A DNA stretch of 7,677 nucleotides from a bacterium (GTDB lineage: Bacteria > Bdellovibrionota > FAC87 > UBA2466), in assembly GCA_019750655.1 (NCBI GenBank), contig JAIEOG010000096.1:1-7677 (forward strand), written 5' to 3'. The notes under the pieces are model-generated. The model was not told the DNA's origin. It saw nothing but the letters and a program-made list of their open reading frames with translations, and searched no databases. The translations under genes were made by a program, and so were the position numbers. Of this stretch, positions 6,438 through 7,677 are shown in pieces. How positions within the stretch are numbered: position 1 is the first letter of the stretch; every line of letters begins with the position of its first letter.

Positions 6438-7366
6438 TGGGGCGACCTCGGTTTTTCCAGCCGGTAAGAGTTTCTCTCAAAGAACAGAGGAAGCCCAAAG
6501 GCACAAACCGTTAAGGAAAGCATCGTTAGTCCGAAAACGCCGAGCCCTAGCAAAACCGCAATACCCAAATGCAGCGAGGCTACCAAGGTAACCCAAACCA
6601 AGCGGGTTTTACGGAGCCAGATGAACAAGGGGTAACCGATTTCAATCACGAGTGTTCCCCATGCAGCCAATTTCAAAAGCCCGGAATGGGGCGCAAGCCA
6701 ACTCACATCGAATTGAGCATAAACTGGCAAGTTCAAAGCGCGCCAAATAACTTCGCCATTCCACCATTGATCGCCGGCAGATTTTTCCAAGCCACTGGCG
6801 AGGTAAGCGATGCATAGATGCAGCTGTAGTAGCCTTAACCAAAAACGAGCCTCAGTGGTTCTGACTCCCCGCTTAGTTAAAGCGGTGACTGAGAATGCAT
6901 CGCCGCAGGGGGAAAGCATCAGATAAAAAAGGCTGATATGCAAAAACTGATCGGCTCCATAGTTACTGCAGGGGGCGGTGTTCATCAGGGTTAAGTGAAG
7001 CAGCCAAGCTAGAGGAGTGGCAATTCGAGTGCGGTAACCCACGATCATGCACAGCAAGGACAGGGTGTAGGCCACGCCGATGCCTACCATGACTTGGGAT
7101 TCGACGAGCCCCAAGGGCCAAAAAGCATTTAAGAATGTTTTTATACTGGGAAGGTGCGGGTTGCTCAAGTACTGAGCGAGGTCACCCTGGACGAAAGCAT
7201 CGCGGCCAAACAGCTCGAACGTAAAGGGAGCTAGAACGATGGCTTGGTAGAGAAGCAAAAGACCAATGCATATCCGCAGAATGGCCAAAGGTGCGGGCGA
7301 AGCAGGTAGAAAAAAGAAATCGACTAAGCGGGCTTTTACTCTGCTATCTGCGAAACAACGCATCAT
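6434..7366 (-). CDS. HTTM domain membrane protein (vitamin K-dependent gamma-carboxylase-like)
   Basis: A 310-residue polytopic inner-membrane protein with the HTTM fold, the membrane domain shared with vitamin K-dependent gamma-glutamyl carboxylase. Family landmarks in order are the first helix with R31 and G35 (about 25-46), a loop with FV-x-GD-L (58-63), helices near 92-110 and 115-130, and N135-YG-x-DQ-x-LH143 leading into a helix ending SPCGD (152-156). Then comes the hallmark AYLASGLEK (187-195) with W201/W202 and G204. Further helices follow at about 230-251 (E242) and 256-295 (H266). K195 falls where the proposed catalytic lysine of the human enzyme lies, by my alignment from memory. 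Only the membrane domain is present; the large lumenal part of the eukaryotic enzyme is absent, so carboxylase activity cannot be assumed. It starts with two adjacent ATG codons, has a weak ribosome binding site, overlaps the upstream gene by 23 bases and the DCC gene by 4. Confidence 0.9.
   Translation of the reverse strand: MMRCFADSRVKARLVDFFFLPASPAPLAILRICIGLLLLYQAIVLAPFTFELFGRDAFVQGDLAQYLSNPHLPSIKTFLNAFWPLGLVESQVMVGIGVAYTLSLLCMIVGYRTRIATPLAWLLHLTLMNTAPCSNYGADQFLHISLFYLMLSPCGDAFSVTALTKRGVRTTEARFWLRLLQLHLCIAYLASGLEKSAGDQWWNGEVIWRALNLPVYAQFDVSWLAPHSGLLKLAAWGTLVIEIGYPLFIWLRKTRLVWVTLVASLHLGIAVLLGLGVFGLTMLSLTVCAFGLPLFFERNSYRLEKPRSPQ
6445..6450 (-). promoter_or_regulatory. Ribosome binding site for the DCC-family gene
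   Basis: Read on the - strand, CGAGGT precedes the ATG at 6437 by seven bases, within the last codons of the HTTM gene. This makes the 6437 start firm. Confidence 0.6.
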
Positions 7367-7677
7367 AGTACGGTTCCCAGTGGGCTTGCTTACCGGACAG
7401 AAATTCCTTGGTTGATACCAACCGATATTTTTCCAATTGGACGGTTGCTTCGTCCGCGAGCGGCGAAGTGGCGAATGCTTTTGCAGCCCAAGAAGCCGCT
7501 AGAGAGCGTCGAAGGCGGGGATTGTTTCCTTCGCTCAAAAACCATCCGACCGCATTCCCCAGGCGCAAGCGCGCTTCTCGATTGGTAGGCGAAGGCAAAA
7601 GCGTTGGAATCTGCTCGCCGGTCGCATCGCGCAGCGCAACCGAAACACGCACTTCAGTTCCGACGCCGGGCGCGAAA
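7344..7677 (-). CDS. Unrecognised protein, C-terminal part only (HTTM operon, first visible gene)
   Basis: The frame is open to the right edge, so the gene's start lies outside the window and 110 residues plus the last base pair of another codon are visible. The GTG at 7652 need not be the start: eight more sense codons (FAPGVGTE) precede it without a stop. What can be seen is a beta-like opening segment (EVRVSVALRDATGEQIP), then a basic helical region (RLRRSLAASWAAKAFA), another strand-like segment (ATVQLEKYRLV) and a C-terminus rich in aromatic and basic residues (WEPYYDALFRR). There is no membrane segment or cysteine in this part. It overlaps the HTTM gene by 23 bases, so it is very likely in the same operon. 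HTTM genes often have a companion with one membrane helix followed by a soluble domain; this could be the end of such a protein, but that is only inference. Confidence 0.7.
   Translation of the reverse strand, partial: FAPGVGTEVRVSVALRDATGEQIPTLLPSPTNREARLRLGNAVGWFLSEGNNPRLRRSLAASWAAKAFATSPLADEATVQLEKYRLVSTKEFLSGKQAHWEPYYDALFRR

Overview
The window comes from a Gram-negative bacterium. It encodes an inner-membrane RND pump, an outer-membrane TolC-type channel and several proteins with export signals. Base composition looks balanced (near half GC by eye, not computed). The general look is compatible with a Bdellovibrionota-like or other proteobacterial genome, but no marker gene fixes the taxon. 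There are seven genes with almost no space between them: four on the + strand (the first cut by the left edge) facing three on the - strand (the first-transcribed one cut by the right edge). No gene-free stretch exceeds 21 bases. No promoter, RNA gene, mobile element or CRISPR array was seen.

Left block, + strand, 1-6045: a metal-efflux type operon. It holds the last ~875 residues of a CzcA/CusA-family (HME-RND) pump, a 164-residue exported His-rich protein, a 433-residue TolC-family channel, and a 534-residue exported protein of unknown function. The first three are joined by ATGA stop/start overlaps, and the fourth follows after 21 bases with a good ribosome binding site. The periplasmic adaptor (CusB/CzcB type) is not in the window and presumably lies upstream. 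The likely task is export of a metal cation across both membranes, with the His-rich protein as a candidate periplasmic metal carrier or buffer. The fourth protein is two diverged copies of one two-part unit, and only the first copy has cysteines.

Right block, - strand, 7677-6051: a membrane cassette. In transcription order it holds the C-terminal part of an unrecognised protein, a 310-residue HTTM protein (the membrane domain related to vitamin K-dependent gamma-carboxylase) and a 128-residue DCC-family (DUF393) thiol-disulfide oxidoreductase-like protein. Overlaps of 23 and 4 bases suggest one transcript with coupled translation.

The two blocks meet tail to tail with only 5 bases between stop codons and no convincing terminator there. 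The parts most worth following up are the duplicated secreted protein and its link to the efflux operon, the free-standing His-rich protein, and the HTTM-DCC-third gene cassette.
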